Positions 45,341-55,269 of a DNA stretch of 64,000 bases are shown here, in pieces. Source of the stretch: Lysobacter antibioticus (GTDB taxonomy: Bacteria > Pseudomonadota > Gammaproteobacteria > Xanthomonadales > Xanthomonadaceae); NCBI RefSeq assembly GCF_000731095.1, contig NZ_JMTZ01000014.1:62001-126000 (forward strand). Reading direction: 5' to 3'. Within the stretch, counting starts at the first letter, position 1. Each line of letters opens with the position of its first letter. A program made the position numbers and the translations under genes. The notes under the pieces were generated by a model. The model searched no databases. It saw only the letters and a program-made list of their open reading frames with translations, and was not told where the DNA came from.

Positions 45341-46534
45341 ATGCCGTCGCGCAAGTCCATGTCCTATAAGGCAATTCTCACTGTCTCCGTGCTCGCTTTG
45401 GCGCTCGCCGCCTGCGGCAAGGGCGGCGATCAACAAGGCGGCCCAGGCGGTCCCGGCGGCCAGAAGGGCCAGGTCACGGTGGTGACCCTCAAGCCCGAGA
45501 CCATCACCCTGACCCGCGAGCTGCCGGGGCGCACGAGCGCTTCGCTGATCGCCGAGGTCCGGCCGCAGGTCAACGGCATCGTCGAGAAGCGTCTGTTCAC
45601 CGAAGGCGGCCTGGTCCGCGCCGGGCAGCCGCTGTACCAGCTCGACGACAAGACCTATGCCGCCGATCTCGAAACCGCGCGCGCCACTCTGGCGCGCGGC
45701 GAAGCGGCGTTGAACTCGGCGCGCCTCAATGCGCGCCGCTCCAGCGACCTGGTCAAGATCGACGCGGTCAGCAAGCAGGACGACGAAACCGCGGTCGCCA
45801 CGCTCAAGCAGAGCCAGGCCGACGTGTCGGCGGGCCGCGCTTCGGTGCAGAGCGCCAGCGTCATCTTGGGCCGTGCGCGCATCACTTCGCCGATCGGCGG
45901 CCGCATCGGCAAGTCCGCCGTGACGCAGGGCGCGCTGGTCACGGCCAACCAGGCCGAACCGCTGGCGGTGGTGCAGCAGCTCGACCCGGTCCACGTCGAC
46001 ATCAGCCAGTCCAGCGCCGAACTGCTCGCCCTGCGCAAGCAGATCGCCGCCGGCACCCTGACCGAGGCGACCACGCCGGTGACGATCCTGCTCGAAGACG
46101 GCAGCAAGTACCCGATCGAAGGCAAGCTGGCGTTCTCGGAAGTCACCGTCGACGAAGGCACCGGCAGCTTCCTGCTGCGCGTGGTGGTGCCGAACCCCGA
46201 CAACATCCTGATGCCCGGCATGTACGTGCGGGCCCTGGTCGGTACCGGCGTGCGCCAGAACGCGTTGTTGGTGCCGCAGCAGGGCATTTCGCGCGATCCC
46301 AAGGGCGCGGCGACCGCGATGGTCGTCAACGCCAAGGGTCAGGTCGAGCCGCGCGAGGTCCAGGTCAGCCAGGCCATCGGCGACAAGTGGCTGGTCGAAG
46401 GCGGCCTGAAGGCCGGCGACAAGGTCATCGTCGAAGGCCTGCAGAAAATCGGCCCCGGCATGCCGGTCGACGCGACCGAAAAGGGCGCAGCGCCGGCCAA
46501 GCCGGCCGCGGCCGCCGCCGCGCCGAAGCAGTAA
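45341..46534 (+). CDS. RND efflux periplasmic adaptor (AcrA/MexA type)
   Basis: 397 residues. The lipoprotein signal ends at ALAAC (Cys25), so it should be tethered to the periplasmic face of the inner membrane. The hairpin and lipoyl domains are visible (GRTSASLIAEVRPQVNGIVEKRLF, then VHVDISQSSAELLALRKQ), and LMPGMYVRALV precedes the membrane-proximal domain. The tail is Ala/Pro/Lys-rich. It bridges the pump and the outer-membrane factor. The upstream Met at 45341 or Met7 at 45359 could be the start; both keep the lipobox. First gene of a four-gene operon. Confidence 0.95.
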   Translation: MPSRKSMSYKAILTVSVLALALAACGKGGDQQGGPGGPGGQKGQVTVVTLKPETITLTRELPGRTSASLIAEVRPQVNGIVEKRLFTEGGLVRAGQPLYQLDDKTYAADLETARATLARGEAALNSARLNARRSSDLVKIDAVSKQDDETAVATLKQSQADVSAGRASVQSASVILGRARITSPIGGRIGKSAVTQGALVTANQAEPLAVVQQLDPVHVDISQSSAELLALRKQIAAGTLTEATTPVTILLEDGSKYPIEGKLAFSEVTVDEGTGSFLLRVVVPNPDNILMPGMYVRALVGTGVRQNALLVPQQGISRDPKGAATAMVVNAKGQVEPREVQVSQAIGDKWLVEGGLKAGDKVIVEGLQKIGPGMPVDATEKGAAPAKPAAAAAAPKQ

Positions 46535-46546
46535 TCGGAGAAATTC

Positions 46547-49500
46547 ATGGCACGGTTCTTTATCGATCGCCCGATCTTTGCCTGGGTCCTGGCGATCATC
46601 ATCATGCTCGGTGGCGCGATTGCGATCACCCAGCTGCCGATCTCGCAGTACCCCACCATCGCGCCGCCGACCGTATCGGTGAACGCGTCCTACCCCGGCG
46701 CCTCGGCTAAGGCCGTCGAAAACTCGGTGACTCAGATCATCGAGCAGAACATGAAGGGAATCGACGGCCTGATGTACATGTCGGCGACCAGTTCGTCCGA
46801 CGGCCAGTCCGGCGTCACTCTGACCTTCGAAAGCGGTACCGACCCCGACATCGCCCAGGTGCAGGTGCAGAACAAGCTGCAGCTGGCCACGCCGTTGCTG
46901 CCGCAGATCGTGCAGCAGCAGGGCGTGAGCGTGTCGAAGGCGAACTCGGCCTTCCTGCTGGTGATCGGCTTCGTGTCCGAAGACGGCAGCATGAGCGGCG
47001 CCGACATCGCCGACTACGTCGCCGCCAACCTGGTCGACCCGCTCGCCCGCGTCGACGGCGTCGGCAGCACCCAGCTGTTCGGCACCAAGTACGCGATGCG
47101 CATCTGGCTCGACCCGGACAAGCTCAACACCTACAAGCTGACCCCGACCGACGTCATCAACGCCCTGCGCGCGCAGAACGCCCAGGTCGCGGTAGGCCAG
47201 CTCGGCGGCACGCCGTCGGTGAAGGGCCAGCAGCTCAACGCCACCGTCACCGCGCAGGACCGTCTGCAGACGGCCGAACAGTTCCAGAACATCGTCGTAC
47301 GCGCCAACAGCAGCGGCGCGGTGTTGAAGCTGTCCGACGTGGCCCGGGTCGAACTCGGCCAGGAGGACTACAGCACCATCGCCCGCTTCAACGGCAAGCC
47401 GGCGACCGGTATCGCCATTTCGCTGGCGACCGGCGCCAACGCGCTGGCCACCGCGCAGGCCATCCAGGCCGAGCTCGAGCAGCTCAAGCCCTCGTTCCCG
47501 CAGGGCCTGAAGGCGGTAACGCCGTTCGACACCACGCCGTTCGTGCGCGTGGCGATCGAGGAAGTGGTCAAGACCCTGCTCGAAGCGATCCTGCTGGTGT
47601 TCCTGGTCATGTACCTGTTCCTGCAGAACTTCCGCGCCACCTTGATCCCGACGATCGCGGTGCCGGTGGTGTTGCTGGGTACGTTCGGCTTGCTCGCGCT
47701 GTTCGGTTATTCGGTCAACATGCTGACCATGTTCGCGGTGGTGCTGGCGATCGGCCTGTTGGTCGACGACGCCATCGTCGTGGTCGAGAACGTCGAACGC
47801 GTGATGAGCGAAGAAGGGCTGTCGCCCATCGAAGCCACGCGCAAATCGATGGACCAGATCACCGGCGCGCTGGTCGGCATCGGCCTGGTGCTGTCGGCGG
47901 TGTTCGTGCCGATGGCCTTCCTCGGCGGCGCGACGGGCGTGATCTATCGCCAGTTCTCGGTCACCATCGTCTCGGCGATGGCGCTGTCGGTGCTGGTCGC
48001 GATCGTGCTGACCCCGGCGCTGTGCGCGACCATGCTCAAGCAGATCGAGAAGGGGCACCACGCTTCCGACAAGGGCTTCTTCGGCTGGTTCAACGACAAG
48101 TTCGACCGCGGCAACAAGAAGTACCAGGGCGCGGTGCACGGCATCGTCACCCGCACCGGCCGCTTCATGATGGTGTTCGCGGCGATGGCGGCCTTGATGG
48201 CGGTGTTGTTCTTCCGTCTGCCGTCCTCGTTCCTGCCGCAGGAAGACCAGGGCTTCTTGTTCACCATCGTGCAGGCCCCGGTCGGCGCCACCCAGGAACG
48301 CACCGGCGAAGTGCTCAAGAAGGTCGAAGAGCAGTTCCTCGGCGACAAGGCGGTGGACTCGCTGTTCACCGTGCAGGGCTTCAGCTTCGCCGGTAACGGC
48401 CAGAATGCCGGTATGGCGTTCTCGCAGCTCAAGTCGTGGGAAGAGCGCGAAGCGACCTGGGGCGACCGCTGGCGTTGGTTGACCAGCTTCGGCAAGACGC
48501 CGATGCCGGACAACAGCGTCAACGCCGTGGTCGGCCGCGCCATGGGCAGCTTCATGCAGATCAAGGACGCGTTCGTGTTCGCGCTGGCGCCGCCGGCGGT
48601 GTTCGAACTCGGCAACTCCAACGGTTTCGTGTTCTACCTCAAGGACAACGGTGCGCTCGGCCACGATGCGTTGGTCGCCGCGCGTAACCAGTTCCTCGGC
48701 GCGGCCGGTCAAAGCGCGCTGCTGCAGAACGTGCGTCCGAACGGCATGGAAGACACGCCGCAGTTCCGCGTCGACGTCGACAACCAGAAGGCTTCGGCCC
48801 TGGGCCTGAACATCGCCGACATCAACTCGACCCTGCAGGCGGCCTGGGGCGGCCAGTACATCGACGACTTCGTCGACCGCGGCCGGGTCAAGCGCGTCTA
48901 CATCCAGGCCGATGCGCCGTTCCGCATGGCGCCGACCGACTTCAACCGTTGGTACGTGCGCAACGACAAGGGCGAGATGGTGCCGTTCTCGGCGTTCGCC
49001 ACCACCCGTTGGGAGTTCGGTTCGCCGCGTCTTGAGCGCTATAACGGCGTCTCTGCACTGGAAATCAACGGCGAAGCCAAGCCGGGCGTGAGCTCGGGCG
49101 AGGCGATGGCCGAAGTCGAGAAGCTGGTCGCGCAACTGCCGGCGGGCATCGGTCTGGAATGGACCGGCCTGTCGTACCAGGAGCGTCAGGCCGGTGCGCA
49201 GACGCCGCTGTTGTACACGTTGTCGTTGCTGATCGTGTTCCTGTGTCTGGCCGCGATGTACGAAAGCTGGGCGATCCCGACCTCGGTGCTGCTGATTGCG
49301 CCGATGGGCATCCTCGGCACCGTGCTGGCGACCTGGATGCGCGGCATGGAGCGCGACGTCTACTTCCAGGTGGCGATGCTCACGACCGTGGGCCTGTCGA
49401 GCAAGAACGCGATCCTGATCGTCGAGTTCGCCAAGGAAAACCTCGAGAAGGGCATGGACCTGATCGCGGCGACCCTGGCCGCGGTCGGCGACCGTCTGCG

Positions 49501-49762
49501 CCCGATCATCATGACCTCGCTGGCGTTCGGCCTCGGCGTGTTGCCGCTGGCCTTGGCCACCGGCGCGGGTTCCGGCGCGCAGCGCGCGATCGGCACCGGC
49601 GTGCTCGGCGGCATGGTCGTGGGTACCTTCCTCGGTATCTTCTTCGTGCCCCTGTTCTTCGTCGTGGTCGAGAAGCTGTTCGTGAGAAAGAAGAAGCATG
49701 CGGCCAAGGAGAATCCTGCGCCCTCGCAGCCTGCCGCGGAAGGAGCGCAGAGCCATGAATAA
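46547..49762 (+). CDS. RND multidrug efflux pump (AcrB/MexB type)
   Basis: 1071 residues, the usual length. It opens with the canonical [21 protein letters not shown] and contains the proton-relay residues Asp407-Asp408 in [17 protein letters not shown], plus the two porter domains and twelve membrane segments of the HAE1 subfamily. It uses the proton gradient to drive amphiphilic drugs through the adaptor to the outer-membrane factor. It begins 12 bases after the adaptor stop, and its end overlaps the next start by 8 bases. Confidence 0.96.
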   Translation: MARFFIDRPIFAWVLAIIIMLGGAIAITQLPISQYPTIAPPTVSVNASYPGASAKAVENSVTQIIEQNMKGIDGLMYMSATSSSDGQSGVTLTFESGTDPDIAQVQVQNKLQLATPLLPQIVQQQGVSVSKANSAFLLVIGFVSEDGSMSGADIADYVAANLVDPLARVDGVGSTQLFGTKYAMRIWLDPDKLNTYKLTPTDVINALRAQNAQVAVGQLGGTPSVKGQQLNATVTAQDRLQTAEQFQNIVVRANSSGAVLKLSDVARVELGQEDYSTIARFNGKPATGIAISLATGANALATAQAIQAELEQLKPSFPQGLKAVTPFDTTPFVRVAIEEVVKTLLEAILLVFLVMYLFLQNFRATLIPTIAVPVVLLGTFGLLALFGYSVNMLTMFAVVLAIGLLVDDAIVVVENVERVMSEEGLSPIEATRKSMDQITGALVGIGLVLSAVFVPMAFLGGATGVIYRQFSVTIVSAMALSVLVAIVLTPALCATMLKQIEKGHHASDKGFFGWFNDKFDRGNKKYQGAVHGIVTRTGRFMMVFAAMAALMAVLFFRLPSSFLPQEDQGFLFTIVQAPVGATQERTGEVLKKVEEQFLGDKAVDSLFTVQGFSFAGNGQNAGMAFSQLKSWEEREATWGDRWRWLTSFGKTPMPDNSVNAVVGRAMGSFMQIKDAFVFALAPPAVFELGNSNGFVFYLKDNGALGHDALVAARNQFLGAAGQSALLQNVRPNGMEDTPQFRVDVDNQKASALGLNIADINSTLQAAWGGQYIDDFVDRGRVKRVYIQADAPFRMAPTDFNRWYVRNDKGEMVPFSAFATTRWEFGSPRLERYNGVSALEINGEAKPGVSSGEAMAEVEKLVAQLPAGIGLEWTGLSYQERQAGAQTPLLYTLSLLIVFLCLAAMYESWAIPTSVLLIAPMGILGTVLATWMRGMERDVYFQVAMLTTVGLSSKNAILIVEFAKENLEKGMDLIAATLAAVGDRLRPIIMTSLAFGLGVLPLALATGAGSGAQRAIGTGVLGGMVVGTFLGIFFVPLFFVVVEKLFVRKKKHAAKENPAPSQPAAEGAQSHE

Positions 49763-51212
49763 GTTCGCCATCCATGCCCTGGCGCTCGCGGTGACGCTGG
49801 CCATGACCGGCTGCGTCAGCCTGGCGCCGAAGTTGCCCGCCGCCGATGCGGCGATCCCGGGCGAGTGGCCGTTGCCGCCGACCACCCAGGCGTTCGCCGG
49901 CACCGCGCCGGCGGCCGCCGGGTCGACGACATCGGCCGACCCCGCAACGGCTTCGGCCGTCGCGGTGGCCGACATCGGCTGGCGCGACTTCTTTGTCGAC
50001 CAGAACCTGGAAGACCTGATCGGCCGCGCCCTCGACAACAACCGCGATCTGCGCGTGGCCGTGCTCAACGTCGAGAAGGCGCGGGCGCAGTACCGCATCC
50101 AGCGCGCCGACCGCCTGCCCGCGGTCGGCGTCAGCGCCGAGCTGCAGCGCAGCGGCGGCGACAACCGCCAGGTTAGCGACGTCTACACCGCCGGTGTCGG
50201 CATCGCCAACTTCGAGCTCGACCTGTTCGGCCGCGTGCGCAGCCTCAGCCAAGCCGCCTTGCAGCGTTACTTCGCCGAAGAGGAAAACCGCCGCAGCGCC
50301 CAGCTCAGCCTGATCGCCGAAGTCGCCAACGCCTACCTGACCCTGGCCGCCGACCGCGAGCTGTTGTCGGTGTCGGAAGCGACCTTGAAGAATCAGCAGG
50401 CCGCCTACGATTTGACCGAGAAGCGCCGCGAACTCGGCGCGGTGTCGGGGCTGGAAGTCAGCCAGGCCCGCACCCAGGTCGAGACCGCGCGCGCCGATGC
50501 GGCGCGCTACGCCGGCCAGGTCGCGCAGGACATCAACGCGCTCAACCTGCTGGTCGGCGAGCCGGTCGATGCGGCCTTGTTGCCGCAGCGCCTGACCGAC
50601 GGCACCACCGGCATCGGCGCCTTGCCGGCCGGCCTGCCTTCGGAGGTGTTGCTGCGTCGCCCCGACGTGCAACAGGCCGAGCATCTGCTGCGTGCGGCCA
50701 ACGCCAATATCGGCGCCGCGCGCGCCGCGTTCTTCCCGTCGATCAGCCTGACCGGCCTGCTCGGCAGCTCCAGCAACGAGCTGTCGGGGCTGTTCGACTC
50801 GAACACGCGCATGTGGACGGTGAACCCGGTGGTCAACATCCCGATCTTCCAGGGCGGCAAGCTGCGCGCCGGGCTGGGTTCGGCGAAGGCCGACCAGGGC
50901 ATCGCCCTGGCCCAGTACGAGAAGGCGATCCAGTCCGGTTTCCGCGACGTCGCCGATGCGCTGGCGCTGACCGCGACCCTGGCCGAACAGCGCCAGGCGC
51001 AGGAAGCCCTGGTCGAAGCGGCGACCCGCGCCGACCAGTTGTCGACCGCGCGCTACAAGGCCGGCCGCGACAGCTACCTCAACCAGCTCGATGCGCAGCG
51101 CACGCTGTATGCCGCGCAACAGGGCCTGGTGTCGACGCGCCGGGCCGAACAGGCCAATCGCGTCACGCTCTACAAAGTCCTTGGAGGTGGCTGGAACGAG
51201 CGCAGCCAATGA
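49755..51212 (+). CDS. efflux outer-membrane factor (OprM/NodT family lipoprotein)
   Basis: 485 residues. The lipobox AMTGC places the lipid on Cys20. Two internally similar halves follow, with the long alpha-barrel helices and the family segment [36 protein letters not shown]. It forms the TolC-like channel. The start at 49755 follows a GGAG-type site inside the pump gene; upstream residues in frame read as antisense to no known N-terminus. It overlaps the TetR start by ATGA. Confidence 0.95.
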   Translation: MNKFAIHALALAVTLAMTGCVSLAPKLPAADAAIPGEWPLPPTTQAFAGTAPAAAGSTTSADPATASAVAVADIGWRDFFVDQNLEDLIGRALDNNRDLRVAVLNVEKARAQYRIQRADRLPAVGVSAELQRSGGDNRQVSDVYTAGVGIANFELDLFGRVRSLSQAALQRYFAEEENRRSAQLSLIAEVANAYLTLAADRELLSVSEATLKNQQAAYDLTEKRRELGAVSGLEVSQARTQVETARADAARYAGQVAQDINALNLLVGEPVDAALLPQRLTDGTTGIGALPAGLPSEVLLRRPDVQQAEHLLRAANANIGAARAAFFPSISLTGLLGSSSNELSGLFDSNTRMWTVNPVVNIPIFQGGKLRAGLGSAKADQGIALAQYEKAIQSGFRDVADALALTATLAEQRQAQEALVEAATRADQLSTARYKAGRDSYLNQLDAQRTLYAAQQGLVSTRRAEQANRVTLYKVLGGGWNERSQ

Positions 51213-51823
51213 GCACCCCGGGCAAGCCCACCGCCAAGGCCGAGGCGCGCGCGCTGGCTCAGCGCGAGCGCATCCTGACCGCGGCCCAGAAATGCTTCGT
51301 CGTGCATGGTTTCCATGCGGCGAGCATGGCCAATATCGCCGATACGGCCGGCATGAGCGCCGGCCTGATCTACCGGTATTTCAAAGGCAAGAACGACATC
51401 ATCCTGGCGATCATCGAGCGTCAGCTCGAAGAGGCGCGGGCCGATATCGCCAAGCTGCACGCGACCAGCGACCTGGTGTCGGGCATCGCCGAAGTCTTCC
51501 AGCAATGGCAGGCCAACGATCCCAACATCACCAGCGCCGCCTTGTTCCTGGAGCTGACCGCCGAGGCGACGCGCGACGAGGAAATCGCCGCCGCCACCCA
51601 TGCCTCGGACCGGGTGTTCCGCTCCGATCTCGCGGCCTGGTTCGCGCGCAGCGCCAAGGACGGCGGTCTCGGCATTCCGAAGGCCGCGGTCGATACGCGG
51701 GTGTTGATTCTGCAATGCCTGATCGAAGGCCTGGCGATGCGGGCGATTTCGCAACCCGACCTCGACGTGGAACAGGTGAAGACGGCGTTGGATCAGTTTC
51801 TGCCTAGCCTGCTGACGGCATGA
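51209..51823 (+). CDS. TetR-family regulator of the efflux operon
   Basis: 204 residues. The HTH domain is clear (RERILTAAQKCFVVHGFHAASMANIADTAGMSAGLIYRYFKGKNDIIL), and the C-terminal ligand domain has TetR_C-like helices. It is the last gene of the operon and is translationally coupled to the outer-membrane factor (ATGA), so it would be made in step with the pump and repress it through the palindrome at 45273. The inducer is unknown. Confidence 0.93.
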   Translation: MSTPGKPTAKAEARALAQRERILTAAQKCFVVHGFHAASMANIADTAGMSAGLIYRYFKGKNDIILAIIERQLEEARADIAKLHATSDLVSGIAEVFQQWQANDPNITSAALFLELTAEATRDEEIAAATHASDRVFRSDLAAWFARSAKDGGLGIPKAAVDTRVLILQCLIEGLAMRAISQPDLDVEQVKTALDQFLPSLLTA

Positions 51824-51875
51824 ATCGGATTGCCGAAGATTGAGTGGTTAAACGTCGCCAGTTGGCGACGGTGCG

Positions 51876-51907
51876 AAAGGCCGCCTTCGGGCGGCCTTTT
51901 TGTTTGC
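51876..51907 (+). terminator. intrinsic terminator of the efflux operon
   Basis: A 10-bp stem AAAGGCCGCC (51876-51885) with 51890-51899 around the stable TTCG loop, followed by TTTTGTTT. A small GTCGCCA/TGGCGAC hairpin precedes it at about 51854-51869. Confidence 0.92.
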
Positions 51908-51981
51908 GATGGAGCGAATGCGCGCCGTCGCCTTTCGGCAATGGCGCCGACCATGCTGTTGCGCAGCGATCGGCTACTGCG

Positions 51982-52053
51982 CGGTCGCGGCTCGCGCCGC
52001 TCCTACCCAGCAACTGCGCAAGCAAAGGGTAGGAGCGGCGCGAGCCGCGACCG
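51982..52053. repeat. perfect inverted pair of GTAG-type REPs
   Basis: A minus copy (51982-52006) and an identical plus copy (52029-52053) face each other across 22 bases. The 25-base arms match perfectly and the pairing extends inward by two more bases, giving a long stable hairpin between two convergent genes. Confidence 0.85.
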
Positions 52054-52076
52054 CGAGCCGACCACCTTGCGTCGCC

Positions 52077-53498
52077 TCAACCCTGCAGCCCCTTCGCCAA
52101 TTCGCCGACCGTGCGTAGCGCGGTCTCGATCTTGCGGTCCCAGGGTTGCCCGCAGCTCAGGCGCATATGGTGGCTGTAGTCGCCACGGTTCGAGAACAAA
52201 TGCCCGGGCAGGGTGCCGATGCCGCGTTCCAGCGCGGCCTCGAACAAGGCTTGGCCGTCGATGTCGTCGGGCAGTTCGATCCACAAGGTCATGCCACCGG
52301 CAGGTTCGGCCACGCAGGTGCCGTCGGGCCAATGATCGAGCACCGCCTGACGATAGGCCTGGGCGTTGTCGGCCAGCGCGCGGCGCAGGCGGCGCAGGCC
52401 GCGTTCGACGTCGTGGCGGGCGAAGTGCTCGATCAGCGCCATTTGCGGCAGGGTCGCGGTGGCGACGGTGGAGAAACTCTTGGTGCGCAGCAGTTCCTGC
52501 GTGCGGCGCCCGCCGATCATCCAGCCCACGCGCAGTCCCGGCGCGAGCATCTTTGAGTACGAGCCGCAGGTGACCACGTGCTCGCCGTCGTCGTAACGGC
52601 GCAAGGGCGAGGGGCGCTCGCCGGAGTAGGCCAGTTCGCCGTACAGGTCGTCTTCGATGACCACCGTGCCGTGGGCGGCGCAGGCGGCGACGATCGCGCG
52701 CTTGTCGGCGTCGCCGGTGAGACTGCCGAGCGGGTTGTTGAAGTTGGGCACCAGCAGGGCGGCGCGCACGGCATGGCGCTCAAGCAGTTCGCCGATCTGC
52801 GCGGCGTCGATGCCCAGGCCGGGACGGTTGGGCACTTCGAGCACGCGCAGGCCTTGCGCGGCGACCGCCTGCAGCAGGCCGTGATAGGTCGGAGTCTCCA
52901 GGATCACGATGTCGCCGGGCCGGGTTACCGTGCGCAGGGTCAGGCTGATCGCTTCCATCGCGCCGGCGGTGACGACGATCTCGTCGGGGTCGATCTCGAC
53001 CCCGCATTGACCGTAGCGTTGGGCGATGCGCTCGCGTAGTTCCGGCAGGCCCTGAGGCACGGTGTAGCCGAGCGCGGTGCCGGGATCGCGGCGCATCACC
53101 CGGGTGATCGAGGCGGCCAGGGCCGCGCTCGGCAGGAAGGCCGGGGCCGGCGTCGCCGCGTGCAGCGGCACCAGGTCGCGGCGCGACTGCACGTCGAGCA
53201 CGCCGAGCAGAGCCGGGTTGCGCACCGGCATCGGCGCGCGCGACAGATGCCGGGCGCGCGGGCTGCGCGGCGCCTGCATCGGCGCCGAGCGCACGTAGTA
53301 ACCCGAGCGCGGACGCGCCTCGATCAGGCCTTCGCGTTCGAGCTGTTGATAAGCCTCGACCGCGGTGGCCAGGCTGATGCGCTGGTCGCGGCCGAGCCGG
53401 CGCAGCGAGGGCAGGCGTTCGCCGGCGCGCAGCACGCCGCGCTGGATCTGCCGGCGCATGCGGTCGGCAAGGCGTTCGTAGAGCAGGTCCTGGGCCAT
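52077..53498 (-). CDS. MocR-type transcriptional regulator (GntR HTH + aminotransferase fold)
   Basis: 473 residues. The N-terminal GntR winged helix (YERLADRMRRQIQRGVLRAGERLPSLRRLGRDQRISLATAVEAYQQLEREGLIEARPRSGYYV) is joined to an aminotransferase class I/II domain with VVIEDDLYGEL and the PLP lysine in CGSYSKMLAPGLRVGW. MocR proteins use PLP, or its adduct with an amine, as effector. It is divergent from an EamA transporter whose promoter it probably controls. The start at 53498 gives a full HTH; 19 Arg-rich codons upstream are ignored. Confidence 0.92.
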   Translation of the reverse strand: MAQDLLYERLADRMRRQIQRGVLRAGERLPSLRRLGRDQRISLATAVEAYQQLEREGLIEARPRSGYYVRSAPMQAPRSPRARHLSRAPMPVRNPALLGVLDVQSRRDLVPLHAATPAPAFLPSAALAASITRVMRRDPGTALGYTVPQGLPELRERIAQRYGQCGVEIDPDEIVVTAGAMEAISLTLRTVTRPGDIVILETPTYHGLLQAVAAQGLRVLEVPNRPGLGIDAAQIGELLERHAVRAALLVPNFNNPLGSLTGDADKRAIVAACAAHGTVVIEDDLYGELAYSGERPSPLRRYDDGEHVVTCGSYSKMLAPGLRVGWMIGGRRTQELLRTKSFSTVATATLPQMALIEHFARHDVERGLRRLRRALADNAQAYRQAVLDHWPDGTCVAEPAGGMTLWIELPDDIDGQALFEAALERGIGTLPGHLFSNRGDYSHHMRLSCGQPWDRKIETALRTVGELAKGLQG

Positions 53499-53565
53499 GC
53501 GACGACTCTCTCGGGGCAGGGGCGATCGCCGTGTTCTCGGCCGGCGGAACAGCACGGTAGCCCGG

Positions 53566-53610
53566 ATCTGTACTGGTCGAATCTGATCCTAACTGAATCT
53601 GTATCGGTCG
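53566..53610. promoter_or_regulatory. direct-repeat site between MocR and EamA genes
   Basis: ATCTGTACTGGTCG (53566-53579) and ATCTGTATCGGTCG (53597-53610) match at 12 of 14 positions, 31 bases apart, i.e. about three helical turns and so on one face of the DNA. MocR dimers commonly bind such direct repeats. It lies 67 to 112 bases from the regulator start and within 90 bases of the transporter start. Confidence 0.6.
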
Positions 53611-53653
53611 GCAGCGTCGGCCTAGGCTGTCCTTCCCCCCAGCCGTTGCCGCC

Positions 53654-54559
53654 ATGAACGCCGTCACCCCGAGCGAGTCGCGTAGCGCCCTGATCCAGTT
53701 GCTGATCGCCGAGCTGTTGATCGGTTCGGTCGGCGTGTTCGTGCACGAAAGCGGCCAGGACGCGATCACCGCGGTGTTGTTCCGCTGCGTCTTCGGCAGC
53801 GCCTTCCTGATCGCCTGGGGCGGTGCCCGCGGTCTGTTCCGCGGCCTGCTCGGCGAACGCGCGCTGATCCGCTCGGCGATCTTCAGCGGCGTGCTGCTGG
53901 TGCTGAACTGGGTCGCCCTGTTCGCCGGCATGGCGCGCTCGTCGATCGGCGTGGCGACCATGGTCTACCACTTCTTCCCGTTCGTGGTCATGGGCATGGC
54001 GGCGATGTTCTACGGCGAACGCACGCGCAGCGCCGACCTGGGCTGGACCGCGATCGCCTTCGTCGGCGTGCTGTGTTCGGCCGACCCGTTCAAGCTCTGG
54101 AACAGCGCCGGCAGCGGCTATCTGATCGGCGTCGGCCTGACCTTCGTCGCCGCGATCCTGTGCGGCGCTTCGTTGCTGCTGTCGCGCCGGATCAGCCGCG
54201 AGCGGCCGTTCGCGGTGGTGTTGATCCAATGCCTGGTCGGCATCGTCATGCTGGCGCCGTTTGCGGACTACGCCGCGGTGTGGGTGCCGGGCGATCACTG
54301 GTTCTGGCTCGCCGGCCTGGGCCTGATCCACAGCGGCGTGTGCTACGTGCTGTTCTACACCTCGTATCCGCGCCTGCAGGTGGCGACGATCGCGGTGCTG
54401 GCCTTCATCTATCCGGTGATTGCGCTGCTGCTCGATTATCTGGTCTACGGCCACAGCCTGGTGCCGGTGCAGAGCCTCGGCGTGGTGTTGATCGTGATCG
54501 GCACGCTCGGGGTGAACCTGAAATGGCAGTGGCGCCGGCCGCAGCCGGCGCGCGCCTGA
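53654..54559 (+). CDS. EamA/DMT-family transporter
   Basis: 301 residues with ten membrane segments in two EamA halves (e.g. LIQLLIAELLIGSVGVFVHES at the start, GLGLIHSGVCYVLFYTSYPRLQVATIAVLAFIYPV in half two). It is probably an exporter of amino acids or related metabolites. Divergent from a MocR regulator; such pairs usually respond to an amine or amino acid. The ATG at 53654 is the natural start. Confidence 0.9.
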   Translation: MNAVTPSESRSALIQLLIAELLIGSVGVFVHESGQDAITAVLFRCVFGSAFLIAWGGARGLFRGLLGERALIRSAIFSGVLLVLNWVALFAGMARSSIGVATMVYHFFPFVVMGMAAMFYGERTRSADLGWTAIAFVGVLCSADPFKLWNSAGSGYLIGVGLTFVAAILCGASLLLSRRISRERPFAVVLIQCLVGIVMLAPFADYAAVWVPGDHWFWLAGLGLIHSGVCYVLFYTSYPRLQVATIAVLAFIYPVIALLLDYLVYGHSLVPVQSLGVVLIVIGTLGVNLKWQWRRPQPARA

Positions 54560-54693
54560 GCCAGTCGGGGCTCATCGTTTTCTCGACCCGGGCCGCGCAC
54601 GCAATGCGGCTCAGTGGGTGCATCGCCCACTCGTCCGGTGCAGGGAGGCGCCGGCGGGGGATTTGTCCGCCGCGACGACGCCGGCGTAGGGAA

Positions 54694-54975
54694 TCAGTCG
54701 GCCAGCACCAAGCGCCAGGCGCCTTCGACGTCGCCCTCGACCTGGGTCCATGGCACGCAGTTACGGCCGCACAGGCGTTCCCAGCCGCGGGCCAGGTCGT
54801 CGCGGATATCGAGCCAATGACGTTCGCCGTGGTGCAGGCGGGCGCCGAGGCCATAGGTGATGGCGAGCTCGCGGGTTTCGTGGGACAGCGCCGCCGCGGA
54901 CGCGGCTGTCGGGGTCGGTTCGCACTCGTCGTCGGAGTGGAAAAAGGACAGCCGGTCGGAATTGCGATGCGTCAT
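54694..54975 (-). CDS. small hypothetical protein
   Basis: 93 residues. Ser/Asp-rich start (MTHRNSDRLSFFHSDDECEP), then a compact helical part: LSHETRELAITYGLGARLHHGERHWLDIRDDLARGWERL, ending in a Trp/Glu-rich segment. I recall similar small proteins in Xanthomonadaceae but no function. No signal peptide. The start could be an upstream Met at 55059; I prefer 54975 because similarity-like content begins there. It lies between the EamA gene and the RtcB operon, on the RtcB strand but beyond its terminator. Confidence 0.5.
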   Translation of the reverse strand: MTHRNSDRLSFFHSDDECEPTPTAASAAALSHETRELAITYGLGARLHHGERHWLDIRDDLARGWERLCGRNCVPWTQVEGDVEGAWRLVLAD

Positions 54976-55220
54976 AAGCTCAGTCCGTTGGCATTCCCCT
55001 TGCATCCGCACGATATCGTTTTTCGCTGCGTCGCGGGCCTGGAAAAGCTGCCAGCGCACAGACGAAACGCGAGCACAGTCGCAAAGATGCGTACAGGATG
55101 TTCAGACAAGCGCGCGGCGTTCAGCGAATGCGGAAAAGGCGTAGAGAAAGCTGAACCATGGGTGCGGCTCGCCCTGAACGCGGGAGCCGGGCGACAAGGT
55201 CTTTGATCGCCTCGCGCGGG

Positions 55221-55252
55221 CAAAAAAACGCCGCCCACGAGGGGCGGCGTCG
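55221..55252 (-). terminator. intrinsic terminator of the RtcB operon
   Basis: On the minus strand a 9-bp perfect stem ACGCCGCCC / GGGCGGCGT (55228-55236 with 55242-55250) is followed by seven T. A strong terminator 18 bases after the rtcB stop codon. Confidence 0.93.
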
Positions 55253-55269
55253 CAAGCGCAACAGGCGCT

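Noticed and set aside
45284-50164. 1626-codon open frame on the minus strand
   Set aside because: It is exactly antisense to the RND efflux operon and rich in His, Arg, Gln and Asp repeats, as produced by the complement of high-G+C genes. No domain is recognisable.
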